From NCBI GenBank assembly GCA_003559215.1, contig PWMF01000217.1, positions 124,001 to 188,000 of the forward strand: DNA of 64,000 bases, given 5' to 3'. This stretch comes from Natrialbaceae archaeon (lineage in GTDB: Archaea > Halobacteriota > Halobacteria > Halobacteriales > Natrialbaceae). Below the pieces are notes generated by a model. The model saw nothing but the letters and a program-made list of their open reading frames with translations. It was not told where the DNA came from and searched no databases. Positions 16,101-24,065 of this stretch are shown here, piece after piece; the stretch's first letter is position 1; each line of letters opens with the position of its first letter. A program made the translations under genes and the position numbers.

Positions 16101-16583
16101 ATGTTCCGCTCCGGCGCCTTCGTCGCGGAGTATGTCTCCCCGACGGCCGACGACCAGATCCAGCCCAACGGCGTCGACCTCACCCTCGACGTCGTCTTCG
16201 AACAGCTCGAGCCCGGTCGGATCGGCCGGGACGGCAAGCAGATCGGCGACCGCGTCGCCCGCCCGCTCGAGGAACTCGAGCAGAAGGCGCCGGACACCTA
16301 CTACCTGCCCGAGGGCGCCTACGTCGCCCGCTACGGCGAGCGCATCGAGATCCCGGAGGGCCACGTCGGCTTCGTCTACCCCCGCTCGTCGCTGATGCGC
16401 AACTCCTGTATGCTCAACACCGCGGTCTGGGACGCCGGCTACGAGGGCCGGGGCGAGGGGCTGTTACAGGTCCACCACGACGTCGAGATCGCCCGCGGCG
16501 CCCGCATCGCCCAGCTCGTCTTCGCCGAGGCCAACCACGAGGGCGCCTACGACGGCAGCTACCAGGGCGAGAACCTCGAGTAG
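16101..16583 (+). CDS. dut: dUTPase/dCTP deaminase family nucleotidohydrolase
   Basis: A 160-aa protein that removes dUTP (or deaminates dCTP) to keep uracil out of DNA. The trimeric dUTPase/Dcd fold motifs are clear: PNGVDLTLD near the start, FVYPRSSLMRNSCMLNTAVWDAGYEGRG (uridine pocket; the Ser-Ser and Asp-Ala-Gly-Tyr elements) and RGARIAQLVF. The C-terminus GSYQGENLE resembles the flexible closing arm. Archaeal members of this family can be monofunctional dUTPases or bifunctional, and the sequence does not settle which. It is divergent from acn across a 232-nt intergenic region. Confidence 0.88.
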   Translation: MFRSGAFVAEYVSPTADDQIQPNGVDLTLDVVFEQLEPGRIGRDGKQIGDRVARPLEELEQKAPDTYYLPEGAYVARYGERIEIPEGHVGFVYPRSSLMRNSCMLNTAVWDAGYEGRGEGLLQVHHDVEIARGARIAQLVFAEANHEGAYDGSYQGENLE

Positions 16584-16644
16584 TCGTTCGGCTACCGAGA
16601 CTGCCGGCAGGGGTTTGAGGAGCGTTCCCGATAACGTCTCACAT

Positions 16645-17112
16645 ATGTCTGACGCGGAGCCAGAACGACCGTTGCTCGTCGGCATCAATCACGTCGCCCT
16701 CGAGGTCGGCGATATCGCCGACGCGCTCGAGTTCTACGGCGACCTGTTCGCGTTCGAGCTCCGCAGCCGATCGGAGACGAAGGCGTTTCTCGATATGGGT
16801 GATCAGTTCATCGCACTCGCCGAAACCGAGGCCGACGGGCGCGACGACCAGCGCCACTTCGGCCTCGTCGTCGACGACGCCGACGCCGCCGAACGGCGAC
16901 TCGAGGACTGCGGCGTCGAGCGCCTCGACGCGCCGGGACTCGAGTTTCATGACCCGTGGGGGAACCGCGTCCAGCTCGTCGAGTACTCGGAAATTCAGTT
17001 CACGAAGGCCGACCACGTCCTCGAGGGGATGGGCCTCGACGGGCTCGAGAAGACCGACCGGGCGATCGCGGAGCTCGAGGAGAAGGGACTCGCGCCGGAG
17101 GAGTCGAACTGA
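16645..17112 (+). CDS. VOC (glyoxalase/dioxygenase fold) family protein
   Basis: A 155-aa protein. The first 110 residues form a vicinal-oxygen-chelate domain: GINHVALEVGDIADALEFYGDLFAFEL, then HFGLVVDDADAAERRLEDCGVE and FHDPWGNRVQLVEY, with His, Glu and related residues in metal-ligand positions. The C-terminal 45 residues (KADHVLEGMGLDGLEKTDRAIAEL) are helical and outside the VOC fold. Such proteins include glyoxalases and extradiol dioxygenases, but the reaction cannot be told. Start at the ATG 16645; an upstream ATG at 16615 would only add a non-conserved decapeptide. Confidence 0.85.
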   Translation: MSDAEPERPLLVGINHVALEVGDIADALEFYGDLFAFELRSRSETKAFLDMGDQFIALAETEADGRDDQRHFGLVVDDADAAERRLEDCGVERLDAPGLEFHDPWGNRVQLVEYSEIQFTKADHVLEGMGLDGLEKTDRAIAELEEKGLAPEESN

Positions 17113-17166
17113 GAACAGGTTCGATGGCCGACAGAACGAAGGCGATGGGCAGCGAAAGCGAACGCG

Positions 17167-17490
17167 ATGTCCGGGACGGAATCGTGTGAACGGTGCGGGT
17201 CGCAGCGTCCTCGAGGGGTGACCCGCTGTCCCGACTGCGGACACGAGCGAACGAGCCGGTGGCGGTACGTCAGCTGGCTCGCCCTCGGAATTGCCGTTCC
17301 CGTCCTCGCCCTCGCGACGGCCCTGCTCGGCTATCTCGCCTTGTTCTCGATCCAGCAGGGGACGATCGGGGCGGCCGGCCCCGCGATAGCCCTCTGGATC
17401 GGGATCTGGGTCGGCGCCGCGCTCGTCGTCACGATCGTCTACAAACGGAAAACGCGGGCTCGAACCGCAACGGAGCCGGCGACGCGCTGA
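17167..17490 (+). CDS. Zinc-ribbon membrane protein
   Basis: A 107-aa protein with an N-terminal zinc ribbon (Cys7, Cys10, Cys21, Cys24: CxxC-x10-CxxC) and two hydrophobic helices at about residues 35-57 and 66-88, followed by a basic tail. The zinc ribbon would face the cytoplasm. Function unknown. It is followed, after one base, by the start of the next gene, so the two are probably translated from one transcript. Confidence 0.75.
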   Translation: MSGTESCERCGSQRPRGVTRCPDCGHERTSRWRYVSWLALGIAVPVLALATALLGYLALFSIQQGTIGAAGPAIALWIGIWVGAALVVTIVYKRKTRARTATEPATR

Positions 17491-17491
17491 G

Positions 17492-18046
17492 ATGATGGCG
17501 ACCACCCACGTCTTCGCCGGACTCGCCCTCGCCGCCCCGGTCGCCGCCGCCGTTCCGACGCTCTCGAGTCCGCTCGCCGTCGGCGCGATCGTCGGCGGGA
17601 TCGCACCCGATCTCGACCTCGTCCTCGATCACCGCCGGAGTCTACACTTCCCGATCGCCGGACTGCCCGTCGCCGCGCTCGCGGTCAGCGCTGCGGTGGT
17701 GGTCCCCTCGAGCCCCATCGTCGCGGTCGCCGCTGCAGTCGTCGCCGCCTGGCTTCACGCCGCGAGCGACGCCCTCGGCGACGGACCGGAGATGGACCCC
17801 TGGACCGACGTCGGCGACCGCGCCGTTTACGACCACGTCCGCCGTCGGTGGCTGCGTCCGCGACGCTGGATCCGCTACGACGGCGCGCCGGAGGACGGCG
17901 CCCTCGCTCTCGTCCTCGCGGTGCCGGTGCTTCTCGTCTTCGAGGGGTGGGTCGTTCCAGTCGTCGTCGGCTGTCTCGCGGTCTCGCTCGGCTACGTCCT
18001 GGTTCGGCGACGGCTGGTCGCCTGGCTTCCCGACTGGCTCGAGTAG
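17492..18046 (+). CDS. Membrane protein, DUF457/YdjM-like
   Basis: A 184-aa protein with about five hydrophobic helices. It starts MMATTHVFAGLALA (the second ATG at 17495 is equally possible). THVFAGL, GGIAPDLDLVLDHRRSLHFP and AAWLHAASDALGDG put His/Asp residues at conserved membrane-edge sites, the pattern of the DUF457 (YdjM) putative metal-dependent hydrolases. It is therefore a paralogue in type of the gene at 13191-13751. It is one base downstream of the zinc-ribbon protein gene, suggesting an operon. Confidence 0.78.
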   Translation: MMATTHVFAGLALAAPVAAAVPTLSSPLAVGAIVGGIAPDLDLVLDHRRSLHFPIAGLPVAALAVSAAVVVPSSPIVAVAAAVVAAWLHAASDALGDGPEMDPWTDVGDRAVYDHVRRRWLRPRRWIRYDGAPEDGALALVLAVPVLLVFEGWVVPVVVGCLAVSLGYVLVRRRLVAWLPDWLE

Positions 18047-18094
18047 CTGGGAGAAGTCGGAACGCTGATACCGTCGCTCGCGAAGTCTTCCGAT

Positions 18095-18562
18095 ATGGTC
18101 GACACGTTTCTCGCCCAGACGACCCATCTCGTCTTCGCCGCGCTCTGGGCCGGCAGCGTCTTCTACGTCGCGTTCGTCGTCCTCCCGCTGGCTCGAGACG
18201 GCGCGTTCAACACGACGAAACCCCTCGAGACGATCTCGAGCAGGCTGACGACGATCTCGCGCGTGAGCGCGCTCGTACTGCTGCTCAGCGGCGGTCACCT
18301 CGCGGGGACTCGCTACACCGCCGAGGGACTGTTCAGTACGATCAACGGGCAGCTGGTGCTCGCGATGGTCGCCCTCTGGCTCGTCCTCGCTGGACTCGTC
18401 GAGGTGGGCGCGAAACGGTTCGAGTCGGGCCTCAACGGGAAGAAGCTCCGCGAACCTGCGGCGAACGCCCTGCCGCTGTACCGGGCGGGAGCGGTCGTCG
18501 CCGTTCTCCTCCTGGTCGTCGCCGGGGCCATCACGACTAATGTCGCCGCCGTCGTGTCGTAA
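18095..18562 (+). CDS. CopD-like membrane protein
   Basis: A 155-aa protein with four hydrophobic helices (about residues 8-28, 52-70, 84-103, 128-150). The opening THLVFAALWAGSVFYVAFVVLP and the later LVALVLLLSGGHLAG-like segment resemble the CopD/DUF2269-type four-helix domain, whose His residues are thought to bind haem or copper in bacteria. Here the role is unproven. It follows the DUF457-like gene by 48 nt on the same strand. Confidence 0.7.
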   Translation: MVDTFLAQTTHLVFAALWAGSVFYVAFVVLPLARDGAFNTTKPLETISSRLTTISRVSALVLLLSGGHLAGTRYTAEGLFSTINGQLVLAMVALWLVLAGLVEVGAKRFESGLNGKKLREPAANALPLYRAGAVVAVLLLVVAGAITTNVAAVVS

Positions 18563-18614
18563 ACGTGTAATTCCTTGCTAGATATATTTGGAAAGAAGAT
18601 TGTTACGAAAGATA

Positions 18615-18631
18615 CTTAGTTAGCTACTGAG
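18615..18631. promoter_or_regulatory. Imperfect palindrome in AT-rich promoter region
   Basis: CTTAGTTAGCTACTGAG is an imperfect dyad centred on AGCT, lying 5 nt before the ATG at 18636. Upstream is the most AT-rich stretch for kilobases (about 18570-18620, including GATATATTTGG), a good candidate for the TATA/BRE region of the following gene. A regulator binding the dyad is a possibility, not shown. Confidence 0.35.
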
Positions 18632-18635
18632 AGGT

Positions 18636-19073
18636 ATGTCTATGATGTTCAGGGGCAAAGGGATGGCCCTGTCGCTGCTCGCGGTGGGGACCGCCGCGGC
18701 CGCCGGGTACGTCCTCCAGACCGATCGTTCGCCGACCGAAACGGGACGCTCGAAGGCGAACCTCGGCGCCAAGGTCGTCGACGAGGTTCCCGAGGGCGCA
18801 ACCGTCGTCGACGCGTCGACGCGTCGACTCGCGGAGATTCCCGGCGCGCGGCGGGCGCTCGAGCGCGCAGTGCGCAACGACGCCCGCGAGGAGTGGGAAC
18901 ACGTCACCCTCGAGCGCGACGGGGCCTGGTCGGTCGTCGACACGGTCCGCGATTCCCTGCCGTACTACGAGGCCGATCGGGGCGAGTACAACGGCGTCTA
19001 CGTCGAGCACCACGGTCGGATCGTCGTTCTCGACGCGATCGGCTGGGCTCGCCTCGAGCAACCGATCCACTGA
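18636..19073 (+). CDS. Conserved haloarchaeal protein with N-terminal membrane anchor
   Basis: A 145-aa protein. Residues about 8-25 (GMALSLLAVGTAAAAGYVL) form a single hydrophobic segment that can act as a signal or membrane anchor; the rest is a small soluble acidic domain (GATVVDASTRRLAEIPGARRALERAV, then HVTLERDGAWSVVDTVRDSLPYYEADRGEYNGVYVEHHGRIVVLDAIGWA) that looks well folded. No family name recognised. Start chosen at the first ATG, which follows the AT-rich promoter; a second Met two codons later is also possible. Confidence 0.7.
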   Translation: MSMMFRGKGMALSLLAVGTAAAAGYVLQTDRSPTETGRSKANLGAKVVDEVPEGATVVDASTRRLAEIPGARRALERAVRNDAREEWEHVTLERDGAWSVVDTVRDSLPYYEADRGEYNGVYVEHHGRIVVLDAIGWARLEQPIH

Positions 19074-19192
19074 CGCCGGCGGTCGACTTTTTTGCGACTG
19101 CGACGAACCCGTCGTTTCGCGTTTCGTTCTCGAGTGTCGCCTCCCCGCGACGAATCACAACCACTACTTCACAGCCCCGCTCATCCCGACGC

Positions 19193-20092
19193 ATGCAACT
19201 GGGCGTTATCGGACTCGGACGCATGGGACAGATCGTCGTCGATCGGGTGCTCGAGGCGGGCCATGATGTCGTCGCTTTCGACCTCGATCCGGAGGCCGTC
19301 GCCACCGCGGCCGACGCTGGCGCGGAGCCAGCCGACTCCGTATCGGACCTGGCGGATCGACTCGGCGAGGCAAAGCGGATCTGGCTGATGGTCCCCGCGG
19401 GCGAGGCCGTCGACGCGACCCTCGAGGATCTCGACCCGCACCTCGATGGCGACGACGTCGTCGTCGACGGCGGCAACTCCTACTTCGAGGATTCGGTCCG
19501 CCGGGCGGAGGCCTGCTCGGCGGCGTACCTCGACTGCGGCACCTCCGGGGGTCCCGCGGGTGCGGAACTCGGCTTCTCGCTGATGGTCGGCGGCCCGCAG
19601 TGGGCCTACGACGAACTCACGCCCGTCTTCGACGCCGTCGCGACCGGTCCCGACGGTCACGGACGGATGGGTGCCGCGGGGTCGGGCCACTACGTCAAGA
19701 TGGTTCACAACGGCGTCGAGTACGCGCTGATGCAGACCTACGGCGAGGGGTTCGAGCTGCTCCACGAGGGTCGGTACGACCTCGACCTCGAGAACGTGGC
19801 CTCGGTCTGGAGCAACGGCGCGGTGATTCGCTCGTGGCTGCTCGAACTCTGCGAGGAGGCGTTCCGCGAGGAGGGCACCGACCTGGGCACCGTCGCGGAC
19901 CGCATCGAGGGCGGCTCGACGGGCACCTGGACGGTCCAGGAGGCCCTCGAGCAGGAGGTGCCGCTGCCGCTGATCTACACCGCCCTCTCCGAGCGGTTCG
20001 GCTCGCGAGCCGACGAGGGCCGCTTCTCGAGGCGACTGGCGAACCGGCTTCGCTACGGGTTCGGGCGCCACGAGGTTCCTCGTCGGGAATGA
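19193..20092 (+). CDS. gnd: 6-phosphogluconate dehydrogenase, decarboxylating (short form)
   Basis: A 299-aa enzyme that oxidises and decarboxylates 6-phosphogluconate to ribulose 5-phosphate with NAD(P)+. Visible are the Rossmann motif GLGRMG (residues about 7-12), the substrate motif CGTSGGPAGA and the catalytic lysine motif KMVHNGVEYA, then EGGSTGTWTVQEAL. The length fits the short (about 300-aa) archaeal/bacterial GndA-type enzymes rather than the 470-aa form. In haloarchaea this enzyme serves an oxidative pentose phosphate route for ribulose 5-phosphate. The ATG 19193 sits exactly at the Rossmann strand. Confidence 0.93.
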   Translation: MQLGVIGLGRMGQIVVDRVLEAGHDVVAFDLDPEAVATAADAGAEPADSVSDLADRLGEAKRIWLMVPAGEAVDATLEDLDPHLDGDDVVVDGGNSYFEDSVRRAEACSAAYLDCGTSGGPAGAELGFSLMVGGPQWAYDELTPVFDAVATGPDGHGRMGAAGSGHYVKMVHNGVEYALMQTYGEGFELLHEGRYDLDLENVASVWSNGAVIRSWLLELCEEAFREEGTDLGTVADRIEGGSTGTWTVQEALEQEVPLPLIYTALSERFGSRADEGRFSRRLANRLRYGFGRHEVPRRE

Positions 20093-20207
20093 GGCCGTTT
20101 CGGAGGGCTGTACGATCGATCCGCAGGTAGAACACTCATTTTCACAGCTATTTCGGGGTTGGAATATTGGGTCATCTTCTTTACTCCCGGTACGCTCACC
20201 GCTAGTA

Positions 20208-20522
20208 GTGACCTCTCACCGACCGACGACGAGCGTGGCCGCAACCGAGAATCGACGAACGAGCACAGCGGTTGTCGAACTGGTCGCTCGCGTCGACGAG
20301 GTCGACCCGATCGCGCTCGAGCCCCTCTACGACGCGATCGACCCCGATACGCTGGATTCGATCTGCGATCCGAGCTCCGGATTCCGATCGCTGTCGTTCC
20401 GGTACGCCGGCTGGCTGGTTACCGTCGACTCCCGCGAGGGCGGGCTCGAGATCGCGCTGTCGGAACCGGCGTCGCCGGACGGCTCGGTCGCCGACATCCC
20501 TGACGCCGAGTCGTCGCTGTAA
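20208..20522 (+). CDS. HalOD1 output-domain protein
   Basis: A 104-aa protein starting at a GTG (MTSHRPTT). Residues about 22-88 match the haloarchaeal HalOD1 output domain: VARVDEVDPIALEPLYDAIDPDTLDSI, followed by FRSLSFRYAGWLVTVDS. HalOD1 domains are found alone or at the end of signalling proteins; their partners are mostly unknown. The gene has its own short upstream region with a T-rich CTTTACTCC element and ends 53 nt before the tRNA-Arg gene. It is not linked to a kinase here. Confidence 0.8.
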   Translation: MTSHRPTTSVAATENRRTSTAVVELVARVDEVDPIALEPLYDAIDPDTLDSICDPSSGFRSLSFRYAGWLVTVDSREGGLEIALSEPASPDGSVADIPDAESSL

Positions 20523-20575
20523 TCCGCAAAAAAGAGCAACCGTTATACGATCGGTATCGCTATCTGTAGACACGA

Positions 20576-20648
20576 GGGCGCGTAGCTCAGTGGACAGAGT
20601 TCTTGGTTCCGGACCAAGATGTCGCGGGTTCAAATCCCGTCGCGCCCG
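20576..20648 (+). tRNA. tRNA-Arg (anticodon CCG)
   Basis: A 73-nt cloverleaf: acceptor stem GGGCGCG pairs with CGCGCCC (20641-20647) with G20648 as discriminator; the D arm begins GTAGCTCAG; the anticodon stem CTTGG/CCAAG encloses the 7-nt loop TTCCGGA, giving anticodon CCG for arginine; the T stem GCGGG/CCCGT encloses TTCAAAT. No intron. The CCA end is not encoded. Its 3' end is duplicated 77 bp downstream. Confidence 0.95.
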
Positions 20649-20727
20649 CTCGGCTCGTTACACTCGCCTCGCAGGCGCGACGTAGCTCGCGAACGCGGTG
20701 CGTTCGCTCACTCCCGTCGCGCCCGCT
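20635..20727. repeat. Direct repeat of the tRNA-Arg 3' end
   Basis: The 16-bp sequence TCCCGTCGCGCCCGCT occurs at 20635-20650 (T stem/acceptor of the tRNA) and again at 20712-20727. Between them, GGCGCGACGTAGCTCG (about 20675-20690) resembles the 5' part of the tRNA. The arrangement fits either an empty att-like scar left by an element integrated at the tRNA 3' end or a collapsed partial tRNA duplication. Confidence 0.6.
20685..20716 (+). repeat. 32-bp palindromic dispersed repeat, copy 1
   Basis: This 32-bp stretch contains a perfect inverted repeat GCGAACGC-GGT-GCGTTCGC (20689-20707) and is 29/32 identical to the reverse complement of 29418-29449. Both copies lie in decayed, non-coding DNA. 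It resembles a REP-like dispersed element. Confidence 0.5.
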
Positions 20728-20825
20728 GTTTTATTCCCGGCCCTCGAGTAGTGTTCCTGCCTCGAGCGCCGGCCCGTCGAACTCCGGGCGAAGCTTCAGG
20801 GCTATCGATCCGATGGTTCCGACGT

Positions 20826-20930
20826 ATGACTGACGACGAGAAAACCGAGCAGCTCCCCGAGGACGGATCGCGACAGAACGAGACCGACCCCGATGCCGAG
20901 TCCGACGCGGACGACGCGGACGACGCGTAG
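20826..20930 (+). CDS. Possible 34-aa acidic peptide
   Basis: An ATG frame encodes MTDDEKTEQLPEDG continuing to an Asp-rich end (DAESDADDADDA), 34 residues, extremely acidic and surely disordered. It lies between the tRNA locus and the glucosidase gene, with 75 nt to the latter. Its composition is more protein-like than shadow-like, but its size prevents a firm call; no function is suggested. Confidence 0.35.
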   Translation: MTDDEKTEQLPEDGSRQNETDPDAESDADDADDA

Positions 20931-21005
20931 CCCGACCGTCCGTTTTCGCCACCCTCTCGAGCCGAGAGCCACAGCTACTATACCCGCCGGTGGGTAGCCG
21001 TCCCC

Positions 21006-22679
21006 ATGCCCGAACGCGAGTGGTGGAAGGAGGCGATCGTCTACCAGATCTATCCGCGCAGCTTTAATGACAGCGACGGCGACGGCGTCGGCGACATCCC
21101 CGGGATCGTCGAGAAGGTCGACTACCTGGAGGAACTCGGTGCCGACGTCGTCTGGCTCAACCCTGTCTACGAGTCGCCGATGGAAGACAACGGCTACGAC
21201 ATCGCGGATTACCGGTCGATCCACCCCCGCTTCGGAACGATGGACGACTGGGAGCGCCTACTCGAGGAGCTCCACGCCCGCGATATGCGTCTAATCATGG
21301 ACCTCGTCGTTAACCACACCTCGGACCGCCACGAGTGGTTCGTCCGCTCACGGGCCGGCGACCCGGAGTATCGGGACCACTACGTCTGGCGGGAGGGCGA
21401 GCCGGGCTGTCCGGCGCCGAACAACTGGGAGTCGTTCTTCCGGGGGTCGGCCTGGCGCTACGACGACGAGCGCGAGGCGTACTTCCTGCACCTCTACGAC
21501 GAGAGCCAGCCGGATCTGAACTGGGACGAGCCGGCGGTTCGCGAGGACGTCTTCGAGATGATGCGCTGGTGGCTCGAGAAAGGGATCGACGGCTTCCGGA
21601 TGGACGTTATCAATCTCATCTCCAAGCCGGAGGGGCTGCCAGACGGCGACCCCGAAACGGACGGTCTCCCCGTCGGCGCCGAACACTACGTCAACGGACC
21701 GAATCTCGAGTCCTACCTGGAAGAGATGCACGAGGAGACCCTGGCCGACTACGACGCGATGACCGTCGGCGAGACGGTCGGAATGGAAGCCGAGGACGCC
21801 GCGACGTACATCGGCGACGACCGGGCACTCAACATGGCGATCCACTTCGAGCACATGAACGTCGACCGCGGCGAGGGCGGGAAGTACGATCCCGTCGAGT
21901 TGGACCTGCTCGAGCTCAAGGAGATCGTCACGCGCTGGCAGGAGGCGCTGGCCGACGGAGGGTGGAACTGTCTGTACTTCAGCAACCACGATCAGCCCCG
22001 GACGGTCTCCCGGTTCGGCGACGACGGTGAGTACCGCGAGAAGTCCGCCAAGATGCTCGCGACGGTGCTCTGTACCCTTCGGGGGACGCCGTTTCTCTAC
22101 CAGGGCCAGGAGATCGGGATGACGAACACGAGCTTCGAGGATCCCTCCGACGTCGAGGACGTCTGGGCGCGGAACTTCCTCGAGGAGGCTCTCGCGAGCG
22201 ATCGGTACGACTCCTTCGAGGACGTCCGTCCGATACTCGAGGAGTGCTCACGGGACAACGCCAGGACCCCGATGCAGTGGTCCGACCACGACCACGCCGG
22301 TTTCACCGACGGGGAGCCCTGGATCGACGTCACCGACAACTACGACGAGATCAACGTCGAGGCCGCCCGCGCGGACCTCGATTCGATCTGGCACTACTAC
22401 CGCGAGCTGTTCGCCCTCCGCGAGGAACACGCGACCCTCGTCTACGGCGAGTACGAGCTCCTGTGTGCCGACCATGCCGAGGTGTTCGCCTACGAACGGC
22501 ACCTCGAGGGCGAACGGCTGCTCGTCGTCTGTAACTTCTTCGACGAGCGAGCGGAGATCGAACTCGACCTCGAGGGCGAGGTCGCGAACCGATTGATCGG
22601 CAACTACGAGGAGGAAACGTCGTTCGGCGGGACGAGCGAGCTGCGACCGTACGAGGCCGGCGTCTACCGACTCTCGTAG
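21006..22679 (+). CDS. GH13 alpha-glucosidase / oligo-1,6-glucosidase
   Basis: A 557-aa glycoside hydrolase family 13 enzyme. It begins with WWKEAIVYQIYPRSF and carries the conserved regions DLVVNHTSDRHEW (region I), GFRMDVINLIS with the nucleophile Asp (region II), VGETVG with the acid/base Glu (region III) and FSNHDQPR with the transition-state Asp (region IV). Length and the QIYPRSF start match the oligo-1,6-glucosidase/alpha-glucosidase subgroup that trims maltose or isomaltose from the non-reducing end. No signal peptide, so it acts in the cytoplasm. The gene ends overlapping by 16 nt the convergent aminotransferase gene. Confidence 0.92.
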   Translation: MPEREWWKEAIVYQIYPRSFNDSDGDGVGDIPGIVEKVDYLEELGADVVWLNPVYESPMEDNGYDIADYRSIHPRFGTMDDWERLLEELHARDMRLIMDLVVNHTSDRHEWFVRSRAGDPEYRDHYVWREGEPGCPAPNNWESFFRGSAWRYDDEREAYFLHLYDESQPDLNWDEPAVREDVFEMMRWWLEKGIDGFRMDVINLISKPEGLPDGDPETDGLPVGAEHYVNGPNLESYLEEMHEETLADYDAMTVGETVGMEAEDAATYIGDDRALNMAIHFEHMNVDRGEGGKYDPVELDLLELKEIVTRWQEALADGGWNCLYFSNHDQPRTVSRFGDDGEYREKSAKMLATVLCTLRGTPFLYQGQEIGMTNTSFEDPSDVEDVWARNFLEEALASDRYDSFEDVRPILEECSRDNARTPMQWSDHDHAGFTDGEPWIDVTDNYDEINVEAARADLDSIWHYYRELFALREEHATLVYGEYELLCADHAEVFAYERHLEGERLLVVCNFFDERAEIELDLEGEVANRLIGNYEEETSFGGTSELRPYEAGVYRLS

Positions 22680-23902
22680 CGCGGTTTTCCGGTCGGCGTC
22701 GGCTCCGTTCGCGCCCGACGGATCGCCCTCTCGGCCCGTTCGCCGACGTGTTTCGCGTCCTCGAGCGAGAGGTCCCTGTGGATCGGCAGACAGACGTGTC
22801 GCCCCATCGCCACGGTCCCCTCGGGCGCGACGCCGTCGGTGTCGTATCGGTCGGTGACGAACGGCTGGCGGTGTAGCGGCGGATCGTACGCCCAGTCGAT
22901 CGTGATCCCCTCGGCCTCGAGGCGGTCCCGAACGCGAGTCCGGTCGCAGCCGGGCTCGAGCGCGACGGGGTAGCGCCAGTAGCTCGAGCGGACGGTCGGC
23001 GGCGGCGAGATCGGCTCGGCGATCCCCTGCTCGGCGAGTTTCGAGAGCTGATCCTCGTAGATCCGGGCGATCTCGTTGCGGTAGGCGACGAACGCCTCGA
23101 CGTGCTCGAGCTGGCTCCGACCGAGGACGGCCGCGAACTCCGAGAGGCGGTAGTTACTCCCGAGATGCGCGAACCTGGAGTCGCCGCTTTCGGGGTCGAG
23201 TCCCCGGTTGCGGATCGCCGCGACCCGCTGCGCGAGGGACGCGTCGTCGGTCAGGGCCATCCCGCCCTCCCCGGTCGTCAACACCTTCGTCGCGTAGAAG
23301 GAGAAACACGCCGCGTGACCGATGCTGCCGGCCGGCTGCCCGTCGACCGTCGCGCCGTGGGCGTGCGAGCAGTCCTCGATCAGGACGGCGTCGTGGGCCT
23401 CACAGAGCTCCCGCAGTTCGGCCGTCCGCTCGCAGACGTTGCCCGCGAAGTGGACGACGACCACGGCTGCAGTGTCGTCGCTGATCCGTTCGGCGACCGA
23501 CTCGACCGAGATATTGTGATCTTCGGGCTCGATATCGGCGAACCGCAGCTCGTAGCCAGCGGTCAGCACCGACGAGGCGTTCGCGGCGAACGTCTGGATC
23601 GGGACGATCACCTCCTCGCCGCGACCCTCGAGCGCGCGAAAGACCGACTCGAGGGCCGACGTACACGAGTTGGTCACGATCCCGTGTTCGCGGCCGACGT
23701 AGTCGGCGAACTCGCGCTCGAACGCTCGGCAGTGCTCGCCCATCGTCAGCCGCGCGTCGCCGTCGAGCATCCGTTCGAACTCGGCCAGCACCCGCTCTTT
23801 GCCTGGAAACGAGCCGCCCGTCGCGATCGGGTACTCGTCGGTCACGGTCGACCACCCGGTCGGTTCGTCCTCGCGTTCGGTTCCAACCACCCGTTCGTCC
23901 AC
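22664..23902 (-). CDS. DegT/DnrJ/EryC1/StrS-family PLP aminotransferase
   Basis: A 412-aa PLP enzyme of the sugar aminotransferase family. Seen are NSCTSALESVFRAL (phosphate-binding), VPIQTFAANASSVL, LIEDCSHAHGA with the Asp that binds the pyridine nitrogen, and CFSFYATKVLTTGEGGM with the Schiff-base lysine; SNYRLSEFAAVLG completes the pattern. Such enzymes transaminate keto-sugars used in surface glycans or make 3-amino-5-hydroxybenzoate-like compounds. No glycan cluster surrounds it here, so the substrate is open. Its 3' end overlaps the glucosidase gene by 16 nt in convergent orientation. Upstream on its own strand, CATACTTATAGC (about 23938-23949) is a possible TATA region. Confidence 0.88.
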   Translation of the reverse strand: MDERVVGTEREDEPTGWSTVTDEYPIATGGSFPGKERVLAEFERMLDGDARLTMGEHCRAFEREFADYVGREHGIVTNSCTSALESVFRALEGRGEEVIVPIQTFAANASSVLTAGYELRFADIEPEDHNISVESVAERISDDTAAVVVVHFAGNVCERTAELRELCEAHDAVLIEDCSHAHGATVDGQPAGSIGHAACFSFYATKVLTTGEGGMALTDDASLAQRVAAIRNRGLDPESGDSRFAHLGSNYRLSEFAAVLGRSQLEHVEAFVAYRNEIARIYEDQLSKLAEQGIAEPISPPPTVRSSYWRYPVALEPGCDRTRVRDRLEAEGITIDWAYDPPLHRQPFVTDRYDTDGVAPEGTVAMGRHVCLPIHRDLSLEDAKHVGERAERAIRRARTEPTPTGKPRYESR

Positions 23903-24065
23903 CCGGCTAAGCGCATAATCTCCGGTGACACTCTCGGTGCTATAAGTATGGGCCGGCGAACCGTCCCTAGACGGCGCTTTCTCGAGGTCGGCTCCCGCGG
24001 ACGGGAACAGTGCGGCGCCGATCGATGGGCCGCCCGTCGCGGTACGAGCACCCTACCGGTCCGTC

